A stretch of 64,000 nucleotides of DNA. Source: Sphingomonas sp. SORGH_AS_0879 (GTDB lineage: Bacteria > Pseudomonadota > Alphaproteobacteria > Sphingomonadales > Sphingomonadaceae). The notes under the pieces were generated by a model. It was not told the origin of the DNA, did not search any database, and worked only from the letters and a program-made list of their open reading frames with translations. Position 1 is the first letter of the stretch. The number at the start of each line of letters is the position of its first letter. Below are positions 8,688 to 18,370 of the stretch, in pieces. The stretch lies in NCBI RefSeq assembly GCF_030819175.1, contig NZ_JAUTBJ010000002.1, forward strand, positions 2,806,001 to 2,870,000, in the 5' to 3' direction. A program made the position numbers and the translations under genes.

Positions 8688-9410
8688 TTATTGGGCGATG
8701 CCGCTCATCGGCTTGCCGCCGACACGGCCCAGCACCGTTTCCCCGGCGACCGAGCGCTGACCCAGGCAAACCTGCGGCGTGACGTCGTCGGGCAGATAGA
8801 CGTCGACCCGGCTGCCGAAGCGGATCAGGCCGACCCGCTGGCCGGCCGCGACCATGTCCCCAGGCTTCACGAAGCCGACGATGCGCCGCGCGACCAGCCC
8901 TGCAATCTGGGTGAAGCCGATCTTGCGACCGTCGCGCCCTTCGACCACGAAATGCTGGCGCTCATTCTCGTCCGACGCCTTGTCGAGATCGGCGTTGAGG
9001 AACTTGCCGGAGATATAGACGACCTGACGGATCACGCCCGCCACGGGCGTCCGATTGATATGCACGTCGAACACCGACATGAAGATCGACACGCGCACCA
9101 GCGGCGCCTCGCCCAGTTCGCCGACCAGCTCACGCGGGATCGGCACGCGCTGGATCATCGTGACCAGGCCATCGGCGGGCGCGACGATCAGGTCGTCGCC
9201 CTGGGGCGTGGTGCGGATCGGATCGCGGAAAAAGGCCGCGATCCAGATGCACAGGCCGACAAAGGGCCAGAACAGCACCTTGGTGACCAGCGTCGCGAGC
9301 AGGGTCAGGCCCGCCCCGATCAGCACATATTTGCGCCCTTCGGGATGGACGGCGGGAAAGCGCCACTTGACGGTGGTGGTCGCGATGGGAGGCTTTTCGA
9401 GCGAAGGCAT
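8688..9410 (-). CDS. psd: Phosphatidylserine decarboxylase, short type
   Basis: Decarboxylates phosphatidylserine to phosphatidylethanolamine. A short-form Psd of 240 residues with an N-terminal membrane segment, then [22 protein letters not shown] and, near the C-terminus, the [11 protein letters not shown] motif. Autocleavage at the Gly-Ser bond there generates the pyruvoyl group. First gene of a two-gene operon with pssA, divergent from icd. Confidence 0.95.
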   Translation of the reverse strand: MPSLEKPPIATTTVKWRFPAVHPEGRKYVLIGAGLTLLATLVTKVLFWPFVGLCIWIAAFFRDPIRTTPQGDDLIVAPADGLVTMIQRVPIPRELVGELGEAPLVRVSIFMSVFDVHINRTPVAGVIRQVVYISGKFLNADLDKASDENERQHFVVEGRDGRKIGFTQIAGLVARRIVGFVKPGDMVAAGQRVGLIRFGSRVDVYLPDDVTPQVCLGQRSVAGETVLGRVGGKPMSGIAQ

Positions 9411-9552
9411 TAGGCCTGTCTACCGGTCCGCCGGCCATCGCACAATGATTTCGGTTCACCCCGGCTCCGCCAGCCCGCGCCACAGGTGGTTGATCCGCCG
9501 CGCCCCCTCCCCTAGACGCATGCCCAAACCTGCCAATCTGAAGGATGCGCAT

Positions 9553-10773
9553 ATGGCGAAGATCAAGGTGAACACGCCCGTCGTGGAGATCGACGGCGAC
9601 GAAATGACCCGGATCATCTGGGAATGGATTCGCGAACGCCTGATCAAGCCGTATCTCGACATCGAGCTGGCCTATTTCGACCTGTCGGTCCAGAATCGCG
9701 ACGCCACCAGCGACCAGATCACGATCGACAGCGCCCATGCGACCCAGAAGTACGGCGTCGCGATCAAGTGCGCGACGATCACCCCCGATGAGCAGCGCGT
9801 CGAGGAATTCGGCCTGAAGAAGATGTGGAAGTCGCCCAACGGCACGATCCGCAACATCCTGGGCGGCGTGGTGTTCCGCGAGCCGATCGTCATCAAGAAC
9901 GTCCCCCGCCTCGTTCCGGGCTGGACGCACCCGATCGTCGTCGGCCGCCATGCCTTCGGTGACCAGTATAAGGCGACCGACTTCAAGGTTCCCGGCAAGG
10001 GCAAGCTGACCCTGAAGTGGGAAGGCGAGAATGGCGAGTCGATCGAGGAGGAGGTGTTCGACTTCCCCAGCGCCGGTGTTGCCATGGGCATGTACAATCT
10101 CGACGACTCGATCCGCGACTTCGCGCGCGCCTCGATGAACTATGGCCTGAATCGCGGCTGGCCGGTGTACCTGTCAACCAAGAACACGATCCTGAAGGCC
10201 TATGACGGCCGCTTCAAGGACATCTTCCAGGACGTGTTCGACGCCGAGTTCGCCGAGCAGTTCAAGGCGGCGGGCATCGAATATCAGCATCGCCTGATCG
10301 ACGACATGGTCGCCTCGGCCCTCAAGTGGCACGGCGAGTTCGTCTGGGCCTGCAAGAATTATGACGGCGACGTCCAGTCGGACACGGTAGCGCAGGGCTT
10401 CGGCTCGCTGGGCCTGATGACCTCGGTGCTGATGACCCCGGACGGCAAGACGATCGAGGCGGAAGCGGCGCATGGCACCGTGACCCGTCACTATCGCCAG
10501 CACCAGCAGGGCAAGGCGACCTCGACCAACCCGATCGCCTCGATCTTCGCCTGGACGGGCGGCCTGAAGTATCGCGGGAAGTTCGACAACACGCCGGACG
10601 TGGTGCGCTTCGCCGAGACGCTGGAAAAGGTCTGTATCCAGACCGTCGAGAACGGCCAGATGACCAAGGATCTCGCCATCCTGATCGGCCCGGACCAGCC
10701 CTGGATGACCACCGAGCAGTTCTTCGAGGCGATCCGCGTCAACCTCGAAACCGCGATGGCCGATTGGCAGTAA
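9553..10773 (+). CDS. icd: NADP-dependent isocitrate dehydrogenase (eukaryote-like type)
   Basis: Oxidative decarboxylation of isocitrate to 2-oxoglutarate in the TCA cycle. The sequence matches the dimeric type shared by alphaproteobacteria and eukaryotes: [14 protein letters not shown] at the N-terminus, [21 protein letters not shown], the substrate-binding [25 protein letters not shown], and [14 protein letters not shown] for NADP. I use the ATG at 9553 because AAGGA lies seven bases upstream and MAKIKVNTP is the expected N-terminus. An ATG eleven codons earlier is possible. It is followed by a strong terminator. Confidence 0.97.
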   Translation: MAKIKVNTPVVEIDGDEMTRIIWEWIRERLIKPYLDIELAYFDLSVQNRDATSDQITIDSAHATQKYGVAIKCATITPDEQRVEEFGLKKMWKSPNGTIRNILGGVVFREPIVIKNVPRLVPGWTHPIVVGRHAFGDQYKATDFKVPGKGKLTLKWEGENGESIEEEVFDFPSAGVAMGMYNLDDSIRDFARASMNYGLNRGWPVYLSTKNTILKAYDGRFKDIFQDVFDAEFAEQFKAAGIEYQHRLIDDMVASALKWHGEFVWACKNYDGDVQSDTVAQGFGSLGLMTSVLMTPDGKTIEAEAAHGTVTRHYRQHQQGKATSTNPIASIFAWTGGLKYRGKFDNTPDVVRFAETLEKVCIQTVENGQMTKDLAILIGPDQPWMTTEQFFEAIRVNLETAMADWQ

Positions 10774-10827
10774 GGTCCGTTTCGGTCCGGTCACCGATAG
10801 GCGACCGATCGCGACGCGCGCAATCTG

Positions 10828-10858
10828 GACCCGGGGGGCATGCCTCCCGGGTCTTTTT
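10828..10858 (+). terminator. Rho-independent terminator after icd
   Basis: GACCCGGG pairs with CCCGGGTC around a small loop, extended by further G/C pairs with one mismatch, and is followed directly by TTTTT. It lies 55 bases after the icd stop. Confidence 0.85.
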
Positions 10859-10885
10859 GCGTATCGCTCGATCGGGAGACATCGA

Positions 10886-11428
10886 ATGGATCTGGGAAGT
10901 TACAGCTGGCTGACAACCATCGGCACACTGCCGCGCATGGTGTCGGAAACGCTGAAAATCTGGGGCACGGAGGAAGTGCTAGGCGACACAAACAATCCCG
11001 AAATTCTGAAATGGGCTCAGGAAGTCGGCGGCGACGTCGGCAAATCCTACAAGGCCGATTCCACCCCTTGGTGTGGCCTGACTATGGCGCTCGTGGCGCG
11101 CCGCGCGGGCAAGACGCCGCCCGCCGAGCCCCTATGGGCACTTAATTGGCGCAAATTTGGAGAACCCAGCGGCCAGCCCGACCTTGGCGATATCGTCACC
11201 CTCACGCGCAACGGCGGCGGCCATGTCGGACTCTATGTGGGTGAGGACGAAAGCCGCTATCATATACTGGGCGGCAATCAGGGGGACAAAGTATGTATAC
11301 GTCCCTACGCCAAGGAGCGCTTCGTCGAGGCCCGCAAACCGCTCTATATGACCCCGCCTGCGACAGCGGTTCCCATATTGCTGCACGGCGATGGACAGCG
11401 GCCAGCCAATATGGTGGCAACCTTCTAG
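10886..11428 (+). CDS. TIGR02594-like NlpC/P60-type cell-wall hydrolase
   Basis: A 180-residue protein without signal peptide or membrane segment. The middle carries a CHAP/NlpC-like cysteine peptidase pattern: STPWCGLTMALVARRAG with the likely nucleophile Cys, then LGDIVTL and GGHVGLYVGED with the likely catalytic His, then GGNQGDKV. This arrangement is typical of the TIGR02594 family, often found in phage lysis or tail modules. Here it stands alone between icd and a cytochrome c gene. GGGAGA precedes the ATG. It may be a domesticated endolysin or effector; substrate unknown. Confidence 0.7.
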   Translation: MDLGSYSWLTTIGTLPRMVSETLKIWGTEEVLGDTNNPEILKWAQEVGGDVGKSYKADSTPWCGLTMALVARRAGKTPPAEPLWALNWRKFGEPSGQPDLGDIVTLTRNGGGHVGLYVGEDESRYHILGGNQGDKVCIRPYAKERFVEARKPLYMTPPATAVPILLHGDGQRPANMVATF

Positions 11429-11459
11429 CGGCGATCGACGTTCACGCTGACTTTGACGC

Positions 11460-11490
11460 CTATCTGGAGCCGCCCTCGCGCTCCAGATAG
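11460..11490. terminator. Perfect inverted repeat between convergent genes
   Basis: CTATCTGGAG at 11460-11469 is perfectly repeated in inverted form at 11481-11490 around an 11-base loop. It lies just past the peptidoglycan-hydrolase-like gene and includes the last codons and TAG stop of the cytochrome gene. It has no poly-T tract, so a bidirectional transcription end or mRNA 3' stabiliser is a suggestion. Confidence 0.45.
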
Positions 11491-11912
11491 GCTATCACAT
11501 CGGCCCGTGCGAGCGGATCGGGCAATCCCGCGAAGGTCATCCTCGTGCCCGGTGCGAAGCGCTGCGGCGAGGTCAGCCAGCGATCCATCGTCGCCCGGTC
11601 CCAATGGCCGCCCGCCCGCATCAAGGCGGCGGTATAGCCGAAGCGATCGCTGCCCCCCGCCACCGGCTTGCCCATGATGGCGTGCAGGTTCGGCCCGGCG
11701 CGATCCAGTTCGCCCTTGCCGATCGTGTGGCAGGCCAGGCATTGCCCGAAGGTCCGCGCCCCCGCATCGGCATCCGCGACCCGCATCAGCGTCTCCAGCG
11801 ACGGATGGGGCCCGGCCTTCTTCAACCGCTCCGCCCGGCCATCGTCCCCGCACCCCGCCAGGAACAGCAGTGACAGCAAAGGCCCGGACAGCGAGAGGCG
11901 ATAATCGATCAT
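11460..11912 (-). CDS. Lipoprotein class I cytochrome c
   Basis: A 150-residue small c-type cytochrome. The N-terminus is a lipoprotein signal peptide with lipobox LAGC, so the mature protein is membrane-anchored on the periplasmic side. The haem site is CLACH (FGQCLACHTIGKG) and the distal Met ligand is probably in PGTRMTFAGL. It resembles mitochondrial-type cytochrome c552 with the usual RAGPNLH segment. It probably shuttles electrons in respiration. It stands alone, convergent with the gene to its left. Confidence 0.9.
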   Translation of the reverse strand: MIDYRLSLSGPLLSLLFLAGCGDDGRAERLKKAGPHPSLETLMRVADADAGARTFGQCLACHTIGKGELDRAGPNLHAIMGKPVAGGSDRFGYTAALMRAGGHWDRATMDRWLTSPQRFAPGTRMTFAGLPDPLARADVIAYLEREGGSR

Positions 11913-11989
11913 CGCCGCCCCCCTATCCCCGCGGCAGCCGCACCGTCAGTGGACCGATCGTCCCATCCCCGTTACGCGCCATTAACGAC

Positions 11990-12018
11990 CTGACAAGGGC
12001 GTCCAAGCCGGGTTAGTG
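11990..12018 (+). promoter_or_regulatory. Possible promoter giving a near-leaderless antiporter mRNA
   Basis: CTGACA (11990-11995) and TTAGTG (12013-12018) are 17 bases apart. A start site about 7 bases after the -10 would fall at the ATG at 12026. No Shine-Dalgarno is visible before that ATG, which fits leaderless translation. The hexamers are imperfect. Confidence 0.3.
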
Positions 12019-12025
12019 TGTCGCC

Positions 12026-13804
12026 ATGGCATTACGGCTCGACAATCAAGGCTTCTCCGATGCGCTGGTCATCCTGGGCTCTGCCGGGATCGTCATTCCG
12101 GCCTTTGCCCGTTTTCGGGTCAGCCCGGTCATCGGGTTCATTCTGGTCGGATTGCTGGTCGGCCCGGCGGGGCTGGGTTCGCTCGTCCCGCATGCGCCAT
12201 GGCTTTATTATCTGACCATTTCCAGCCCCGAGTCGATCGAACCCTTTGCCGAGTTCGGCATCATATTATTGTTGTTTTCCATCGGTCTGGAGCTGTCTTT
12301 TCGCAGGCTTTGGGCAATGCGGCGACTGGTGTTCGGGACCGGCGCGGCGGAGTTGCTCGGCTCGGCCGCATTGATCGGCATCGCGCTGCATCTGATCGGA
12401 CAGAGTTGGGCCGGGGCGATCGGGCTGGGGCTGGCATTGACCCTGTCCTCGACCGCGCTGGTGCTGCCGCTTGTCGGGACGACCAGCCCGGTCGGGCGGG
12501 GCGCCTTCGCGATGCTGTTGTTCGAGGATCTGGCGCTGGTCCCGATCATCTTCGCGCTGGGGGCGATGGCGCCGACCGCGACCGATGAGGGCTGGGTCGG
12601 CATCGCGGGCGTCGCCTTGCGCGGTGGCCTGACGGTGGTCGCCATGTATGTGGGCGGCAGGATCGTCCTGCCCCGCCTGTTCGCCCAGGCGGCACGGACC
12701 AAGAGCCCGGAATTGTTCCTCGCCGCCTCGCTGCTGGTCGTCATCGTCGCCAGCGTGGCGACCACGGCGGCGGGCCTGTCGCCGATCGTCGGGGCGCTGC
12801 TTGCCGGATTGTTGATCGCCGAGACCGAATATCACTCGGAGGTCGAGGTGATGACCGCGCCGTTCAAGGGGCTGGCGCTGGGCGTGTTCCTGATCACGGT
12901 TGGCATGAGCCTGGACCTGCGGCTGATAGCGAAGAACTGGGACATGTTGTTGCTGGCGGTGGTCGGCGTGGTCGCGGTGAAGGCGATCGTCACCTATCTG
13001 CTGCTGCGCGTCGCCCATGCCCGGCGCGGGGTGGCGGCGGAGACCGGGTTGCTCATGGGCAGCCCGTCCGAGACCACGCTGATCGTGCTGGGCACCGCCG
13101 CGCAGGCGCAGTTGATCCTGCCCTCGACCGCCAGTTTCTGGCAGACCGTGACCGCGATCGGCCTGACCATCACGCCGCTGCTCGCCAAGACGGGGCGGGT
13201 CATCTCCCGCCGGATCGAGGCGCGGAGCACCGACGGGCCGCCCGCGCCAGAGCCGGAGGCGGATGGCGGGCGCACCGTCATCATCGGCTTCGGGCGCGTC
13301 GGCAAGATGATCGCCGACATGCTGACCGTGCATGGCCAGGCCTATGTCGCGGTCGAGGCGGATATCGATTCGGTCAGCGAGGCGCGGCGGGCCGGCTATC
13401 CGGTGCTGTTCGGCGATGTTTCGCGCGCGGAACTGGTCGACCGGCTGAACCTGCCCGCCGCGCGCGCGCTGATCCTGACGATGGACGATCCGGTGCTGAC
13501 CGTGCGGCTGGCACGGCGCATCCGCGAGGCCGCGCCAGACCTGCCGATCATCGCGCGTGCAAGGGATATGGCGCATGCGACCGAGCTATACCGTGCGGGC
13601 GTCAGCGAGGCAGTGCCCGAGACGCTGGAAAGCTCGCTGCAATTGTCGGAGGCGGTGCTGGTCGATCTGGGCGTCGCGATGGGGCCGGTGATCGCCTCGA
13701 TCCACGAGAAGCGCGATGAACTGCGTCAGGTGATCCGGCGCGAGGCGCAGTTGCAGCGGGAGCCGCGAATCCGGCGGCTGCGGCGGTTGGGGGAGCAGGC
13801 CTAA
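12026..13804 (+). CDS. CPA2 family cation:proton antiporter with RCK/TrkA-N domain (KefB/C-like)
   Basis: Monovalent cation/proton exchanger of the inner membrane. Residues about 10-390 form a multi-spanning exchanger domain with RVSPVIGFILVGLLVGPAGLG, FAEFGIILLLFSIGLELS, the LTLSSTALVLPLV helix and the LLFEDLALVP motif. From about residue 410 a cytoplasmic RCK domain begins with the Rossmann motif VIIGFGRVGKMIAD and continues with LFGDVSRAE. The C-terminal tail is shorter than in classical KefC. Ion specificity (K+ or Na+) and any glutathione gating cannot be told from the sequence. Confidence 0.9.
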   Translation: MALRLDNQGFSDALVILGSAGIVIPAFARFRVSPVIGFILVGLLVGPAGLGSLVPHAPWLYYLTISSPESIEPFAEFGIILLLFSIGLELSFRRLWAMRRLVFGTGAAELLGSAALIGIALHLIGQSWAGAIGLGLALTLSSTALVLPLVGTTSPVGRGAFAMLLFEDLALVPIIFALGAMAPTATDEGWVGIAGVALRGGLTVVAMYVGGRIVLPRLFAQAARTKSPELFLAASLLVVIVASVATTAAGLSPIVGALLAGLLIAETEYHSEVEVMTAPFKGLALGVFLITVGMSLDLRLIAKNWDMLLLAVVGVVAVKAIVTYLLLRVAHARRGVAAETGLLMGSPSETTLIVLGTAAQAQLILPSTASFWQTVTAIGLTITPLLAKTGRVISRRIEARSTDGPPAPEPEADGGRTVIIGFGRVGKMIADMLTVHGQAYVAVEADIDSVSEARRAGYPVLFGDVSRAELVDRLNLPAARALILTMDDPVLTVRLARRIREAAPDLPIIARARDMAHATELYRAGVSEAVPETLESSLQLSEAVLVDLGVAMGPVIASIHEKRDELRQVIRREAQLQREPRIRRLRRLGEQA

Positions 13805-13807
13805 CAT

Positions 13808-13936
13808 ATTCCTCCCCAAGCTATGCTTGGGGAGGGGGACCATCGCGAAGCGATGGTGGAGGGGCTTTTGCCCCTCGCCCCTCCACCCCGCCCTTCGGGC
13901 GCGGTCCCCCTCCCCATCTGACGATGGGGAGGAATT
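13808..13936. repeat. Compound palindromic intergenic element
   Basis: This 129-base element is bounded by inverted ATTCCTCCCC / GGGGAGGAAT. It holds a row of hairpins: 13811-13835 (11-base stem), 13839-13857 (ACCATCGC around GAA), about 13860-13877 (GAGGGGC/GCCCCTC), a small GCCC-TTC-GGGC hairpin, and 13910-13932. It fills the gap between the convergent antiporter and valS genes almost exactly. The modular layout looks like a dispersed sphingomonad-type intergenic repeat; it may also end transcription on both strands. Confidence 0.75.
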
Positions 13937-13939
13937 GGA

Positions 13940-16612
13940 TTAGCCGAGCCGCCCTAGCGCAGCGTGCAACCGCGCCGCTTCGGCCATCTTGTCGGCATGG
14001 TCCGCACGCGCCTTTTCCACCGCTTCCGGTTTTGCGCGCTCAACGAAGCTCGCGTTGCTCAAACGCCCGCCCAGCGCGTCACGCTCCTTCTCCACCGCCG
14101 CGATCGCCTTCGTCAGGCGCTGGCGTTCGGCGTCGAGGTCGATCACGCCCTCCAGCGGCAGGACGAAGGTCGCCTCGTCCACCACCACCTGGGCCGCACC
14201 GCCCGAGGCTTCGCCCTCGGCCGCATCGACACGGGCGAGCCTCGCCAGTGCAGAGGCCTGGCGAACCAGTCGCGCCTGCGTATCGGCATGGGCATCGCGG
14301 ACGTGCATCGGCAGGCGCGCGCCCGGCGGTACGTTCAGCTCGGTCCGCGCGGCGCGGATTTCGCTGACCAGACGGATCAACCAGTCGATCTCACGCTCCG
14401 CCTCGGGGTCGAGCGCGCGGGCGTCGGCCATCGGCCACTGGGCCACGATCAGGTCGTGATCGCGCGCGCCCATGGCGTGCCACAGTTCCTCGGTGATGAA
14501 GGGCATGAACGGGTGCAGCAGGACCAAGATCTGGTCGAGCACCCAGCCCGCCACCGCGCGGGTTTCGTCGCCGCCTTCTTCGCCGCCCTGCAACACCGGC
14601 TTGATGAGTTCGAGATACCAGTCGCAGAAGCGGCTCCAGACGAACTGGTAGATCGCATTGGCGGCACCGTCGAACCGGTAATCGGCCAGCGCCAGATCGA
14701 CCGCCTGCACGGTCTTCACCGTCTCGGCGATGATCCACTTGTTGACCGCGAGCGTCGCGTTCGGAGCCTCCAGCGTCGCCGAAGCGCCGATGCCGTTCGC
14801 CTGGGCGAAGCGCGCGGCGTTCCACAGCTTGGTCGCGAAGTTGCGATAGCCTTCGACGCGGCGCTCATCCATCTTGATGTCGCGGCCCTGGCTCTCCATC
14901 GCCGCCATGAAGAAGCGCAGCGCGTCGGCGCCGTACTGGTCGATCAGGCCGAGCGGATCGACCGTATTGCCCTTCGACTTCGACATTTTCGAGCCGTCGG
15001 CGGCGCGGACAAGACCGTGGAGATACAGCGTCTTGAAGGGCACATCTTCCATGAAGTGCATGCCCTGCATCATCATCCGCGCATCCCAGAAGAACAGGAT
15101 GTCGAAGCCGGAGATCAGCACATCGTTCGGGTAACGCCCCGCCAGCGTCTTGTCGCCATTGTCCGGCCAGCCCAGCGTCGCGAAGGGCCAAAGCGCCGAG
15201 GAAAACCAGGTATCGAGCACGTCCGGGTCGCGGGTCAGGATCACGCCCTCGCCCGCTTGTCCTTGCGCCTGTTCCTCGCTCTCGGCGACGAACACGCGGC
15301 CATCCTCGGCGAACCATGCCGGGATCTGGTGCCCCCACCAGAGCTGGCGGCTGACGCACCAGGGCTGGATATTCTCCATCCAGTTGAAGAAAGTCTTCTC
15401 CCAAGCCTGCGGCACAATTCTGATCTTGCCCGAGCGCACCGCTTCGATCGCGGGTTGGGCGAGCGTCTTGGCATCGACATACCATTGATCGGTCAGCCAA
15501 GGTTCGATCACCACCCCCGAGCGGTCGCCGAACGGCGTCTGGATCGTGCGCGGCTCGGCGTCATGCTCTTCGCCATCCTTGTCGATGTGCGGGATGAGGA
15601 CGCGCTCGTCCTTCAACCGCGCGACGACGGCCTTGCGCGCGTCGGCCGTCGACAGGCCGAGGAAGGCGTCGGGGATCAGGCCGTCCGAAGTCTGGCAGAT
15701 ATGCGCCTTGGCATCGAGCATGTTGAGCATGTCGCGCGCCTCGATCCCTGCGCGGCGGCCGACCTCGAAATCGTTGAAGTCGTGGCCGGGCGTGATCTTG
15801 ACCGCGCCCGATCCCAGTTCGGGGTCCGCATGTTCGTCGGCGACAATCGGGATCAGGCGGCCGGTGATCGGCAGCCGCACCTGCTTGCCGATCAGCGCGG
15901 TGTAGCGCGCATCGTCCGGGTGGACCGCTACCGCCATGTCGGCGAGCATCGTCTCGGGGCGCGTCGTCGCGACCTCGATAAAGCCCGATCCGTCGGCGAG
16001 CGGGTAGCGTAGACGCCAGAAGCTGCCCTTGACCTCGCGGGTTTCGACCTCCAGGTCGCTGATCGCGGTGCCAAGCCCGGAGTCCCAATTGACCAGCCGC
16101 TTGTCACGGTAGAGCAAGCCTTGGGCGTGCAGGTCGACGAACACCTTCAGCACCGCCTTGCTGAACCCCTCGTCCATGGTGAAGCGCTCGTTCGCCCAGT
16201 CCATCGAGCAGCCGAGGCGACGCAACTGGCCGGTGATCTGGCCACCGCTCTCCGCCTTCCACGTCCAGACCTTCTCGAGGAACTGTTCGCGGGTAAAGTC
16301 GGTGCGCTTCTCACCGCGCGCGTTCATCTGTCGCTCGACGACCATCTGGGTCGCGATGCCCGCATGGTCGGTGCCAACGACCCACAACGCATCCTTGCCC
16401 TTCAACCGGGCGTGGCGGACCAGGATATCCTGCAACGTGTTGTCGAGCGCATGGCCGATATGCAGGTTCCCGGTGACGTTGGGCGGCGGATTTACGATCG
16501 TCCAGGGCTCGGCATTCGGGCGATCGGGGCGGAACAGGCCCTTTTCCTCCCAATGGCCATACCAGCGGGCTTCGATTGCGGCGGGGTCGAACGTCTTGGG
16601 CAGCTCAGTCAT
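13940..16612 (-). CDS. valS: Valyl-tRNA synthetase
   Basis: Charges tRNA-Val; class I aminoacyl-tRNA synthetase of 890 residues. The HIGH-type motif is in [17 protein letters not shown] and the KMSKS motif in [15 protein letters not shown]. Editing-domain segments ([17 protein letters not shown] and [19 protein letters not shown]) lie between them. The C-terminus has the anticodon-binding domain and a coiled-coil arm ([22 protein letters not shown]). No anomalies. Its upstream neighbour is the LOV kinase, about 40 bases away. Confidence 0.98.
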   Translation of the reverse strand: MTELPKTFDPAAIEARWYGHWEEKGLFRPDRPNAEPWTIVNPPPNVTGNLHIGHALDNTLQDILVRHARLKGKDALWVVGTDHAGIATQMVVERQMNARGEKRTDFTREQFLEKVWTWKAESGGQITGQLRRLGCSMDWANERFTMDEGFSKAVLKVFVDLHAQGLLYRDKRLVNWDSGLGTAISDLEVETREVKGSFWRLRYPLADGSGFIEVATTRPETMLADMAVAVHPDDARYTALIGKQVRLPITGRLIPIVADEHADPELGSGAVKITPGHDFNDFEVGRRAGIEARDMLNMLDAKAHICQTSDGLIPDAFLGLSTADARKAVVARLKDERVLIPHIDKDGEEHDAEPRTIQTPFGDRSGVVIEPWLTDQWYVDAKTLAQPAIEAVRSGKIRIVPQAWEKTFFNWMENIQPWCVSRQLWWGHQIPAWFAEDGRVFVAESEEQAQGQAGEGVILTRDPDVLDTWFSSALWPFATLGWPDNGDKTLAGRYPNDVLISGFDILFFWDARMMMQGMHFMEDVPFKTLYLHGLVRAADGSKMSKSKGNTVDPLGLIDQYGADALRFFMAAMESQGRDIKMDERRVEGYRNFATKLWNAARFAQANGIGASATLEAPNATLAVNKWIIAETVKTVQAVDLALADYRFDGAANAIYQFVWSRFCDWYLELIKPVLQGGEEGGDETRAVAGWVLDQILVLLHPFMPFITEELWHAMGARDHDLIVAQWPMADARALDPEAEREIDWLIRLVSEIRAARTELNVPPGARLPMHVRDAHADTQARLVRQASALARLARVDAAEGEASGGAAQVVVDEATFVLPLEGVIDLDAERQRLTKAIAAVEKERDALGGRLSNASFVERAKPEAVEKARADHADKMAEAARLHAALGRLG

Positions 16613-16654
16613 GCCGCTGCCTTAATCAGCCGCGCCCGCTTGCGCCAGATGCTA

Positions 16655-18283
16655 TCAGGTACGAGCCCCCGGTCGGTCGAGCACCGCGCGAATCCGCTCG
16701 TTCAGTTCCGCCCGGCGATAGGGCTTGCGGATCAGTTCGTAGGACCGCGCGCCCTCATCGATCGCCTCGTCGGCGTAACCGGTGGTCAGCAGGACGCCCA
16801 GGCGCGGATAATCGCGCCGCACCGCCTGGGCCAGCGCCACGCCGTTCATGCCGCCGGGCATCAGGATATCGGTGAACAAGAGTTGAAAGTCGCTGTCTCG
16901 CGACAGATGATCCAGCGCCTCGCGCGCGCTGCGGGTCAGGACGACGTCATAACCCAGATCTTCGAGCATGGACTTGCCCAGATCGCCGACATCGTCCTGA
17001 TCCTCGACCATCAACACACGCTCGGCCCCGCCGCTGCGGGCGGGCTGTACCGGGACAGAGCGGCGTTCGGACGTGCCCGCCGCCGCACGCGGGAAATAGA
17101 GCGACAGCGCCGTCCCCCCCGCCTCGCTCGGCTCGACCGCCGCCAGCCCGCCCGACTGACGCATGAAGCCATAGACCATCGCCAGGCCGAGCCCCGCGCC
17201 CTTTCCCATCTCCTTCGTCGTGAAGAACGGGTCGAAGACCTTGTCCGCGATCTGCGCATCGATCCCCGGTCCGTCATCGGCCACGCGCACCACGACATAT
17301 TCGCCGGCATCCAGATTAGCCGGACCTTCGGGCTGGTCGGCGGACTGGATCATGTTGCGGGTGGTGATGGTGATCTCACCCCTATGATCGGTACGGGCGA
17401 TGGCTTCGCGGGCGTTGGTGACGATGTTGAGCAGCGCCATCTCCGCCTGGACCGGGTCGATCCGGCAGTTCCAGAGATTTTCCTCCAACCGCTGGCGCAG
17501 CACCACCCCGTCCCCCGCCGTGCGGTTCAGGATCGGCCGGAAATCCTCGATCAACTGGTTGAAGTTGAGCAACCGGTCGCGAAGCTCCTGCTTGCGCGCG
17601 AAGGCGAGCAGTTGCTGGGTCAGGGTCGCGCCGCGCGCGGCGGCGGCGGCGATCGCCTCGACCGCGCGGCGTCCGCTTCGGTCGCCCTGGTCGACCCGCG
17701 CCTCCAATATGTCGGAATAGCCGATGATGACCTGCAACAGATTGTTGAAGTCGTGCGCGATGCCGCCGGTCAGCTTGCCGACCGCCTCCATCTTCTGCGC
17801 CTCATGCAGCGCGTCCTCCGCCTCGCGGCGGCGCGAAATGTCGAGCTGGCTGCTGAAGAAATAGACCAGTTCGCCCGCATCGTCATAGACCGGCGAGACG
17901 AACAGCGCGTTCCAGAAGGTGGACCCGTTCTTGCGGTAATTGAGCAGCTCGACCGCGATCTCGTCGCGCCGGTCGATGGCGGCGCGGATCTGCGCCACCA
18001 CGTCGCGGTCGGTCTCGGGACCTTGCAGGAACCGGCAATTGGTGCCGAGGATCTCGTCCTCGGAATAGCCGGTCATGAAGCTGAAGGCTTCGTTGCAGAA
18101 GACGATCGGATTGTCAGATTGCCGGGGATCGGTGACGATCATCGGCATCCGCGTGGTCTTCACCGCTGCGAAGAAGATGTCCGACTGGCCGGAATGCGGC
18201 TGCTTCGAATCGGATATGGGGGGCGACGACACGGCGGAACGCGTCGACTTCTCGGCATCGGGCGTTTCGGGCGTGAGGGTCAT
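16655..18283 (-). CDS. LOV-domain hybrid histidine kinase (blue-light sensor)
   Basis: A soluble 542-residue kinase. Residues about 36-150 are a LOV-type PAS domain with the flavin-binding GTNCRFLQG, whose Cys (about 83) forms the photoadduct, and the C-terminal strand FFSSQLDIS. A HisKA domain follows with the H-box GKLTGGIAHDFNNLL (His about 177) and an HATPase_c domain with TNAREA, DDGPGID and GKGAGLGLA. The last 120 residues are a receiver domain with LMVEDQDD and phospho-acceptor Asp about 472 in LLFTDILMPG. It therefore senses light through FMN and passes phosphate internally. A GTG two codons upstream is an alternative start. Cytosolic; output partner unknown. Confidence 0.93.
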   Translation of the reverse strand: MTLTPETPDAEKSTRSAVSSPPISDSKQPHSGQSDIFFAAVKTTRMPMIVTDPRQSDNPIVFCNEAFSFMTGYSEDEILGTNCRFLQGPETDRDVVAQIRAAIDRRDEIAVELLNYRKNGSTFWNALFVSPVYDDAGELVYFFSSQLDISRRREAEDALHEAQKMEAVGKLTGGIAHDFNNLLQVIIGYSDILEARVDQGDRSGRRAVEAIAAAAARGATLTQQLLAFARKQELRDRLLNFNQLIEDFRPILNRTAGDGVVLRQRLEENLWNCRIDPVQAEMALLNIVTNAREAIARTDHRGEITITTRNMIQSADQPEGPANLDAGEYVVVRVADDGPGIDAQIADKVFDPFFTTKEMGKGAGLGLAMVYGFMRQSGGLAAVEPSEAGGTALSLYFPRAAAGTSERRSVPVQPARSGGAERVLMVEDQDDVGDLGKSMLEDLGYDVVLTRSAREALDHLSRDSDFQLLFTDILMPGGMNGVALAQAVRRDYPRLGVLLTTGYADEAIDEGARSYELIRKPYRRAELNERIRAVLDRPGART

Positions 18284-18370
18284 GACCACCGAACCCAGCG
18301 GAACGCGCGCGGTTCCGCTCCGCCGGCGATCAATATCCCGAAACCGCGCGTCCCACGGCCCGCGAAAGGC

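Noticed and set aside
13964..16012. A 682-codon plus-strand frame opposite valS
   Set aside because: Shadow of valS; the composition is typical of antisense frames in GC-rich genes and there is no ribosome-binding site.
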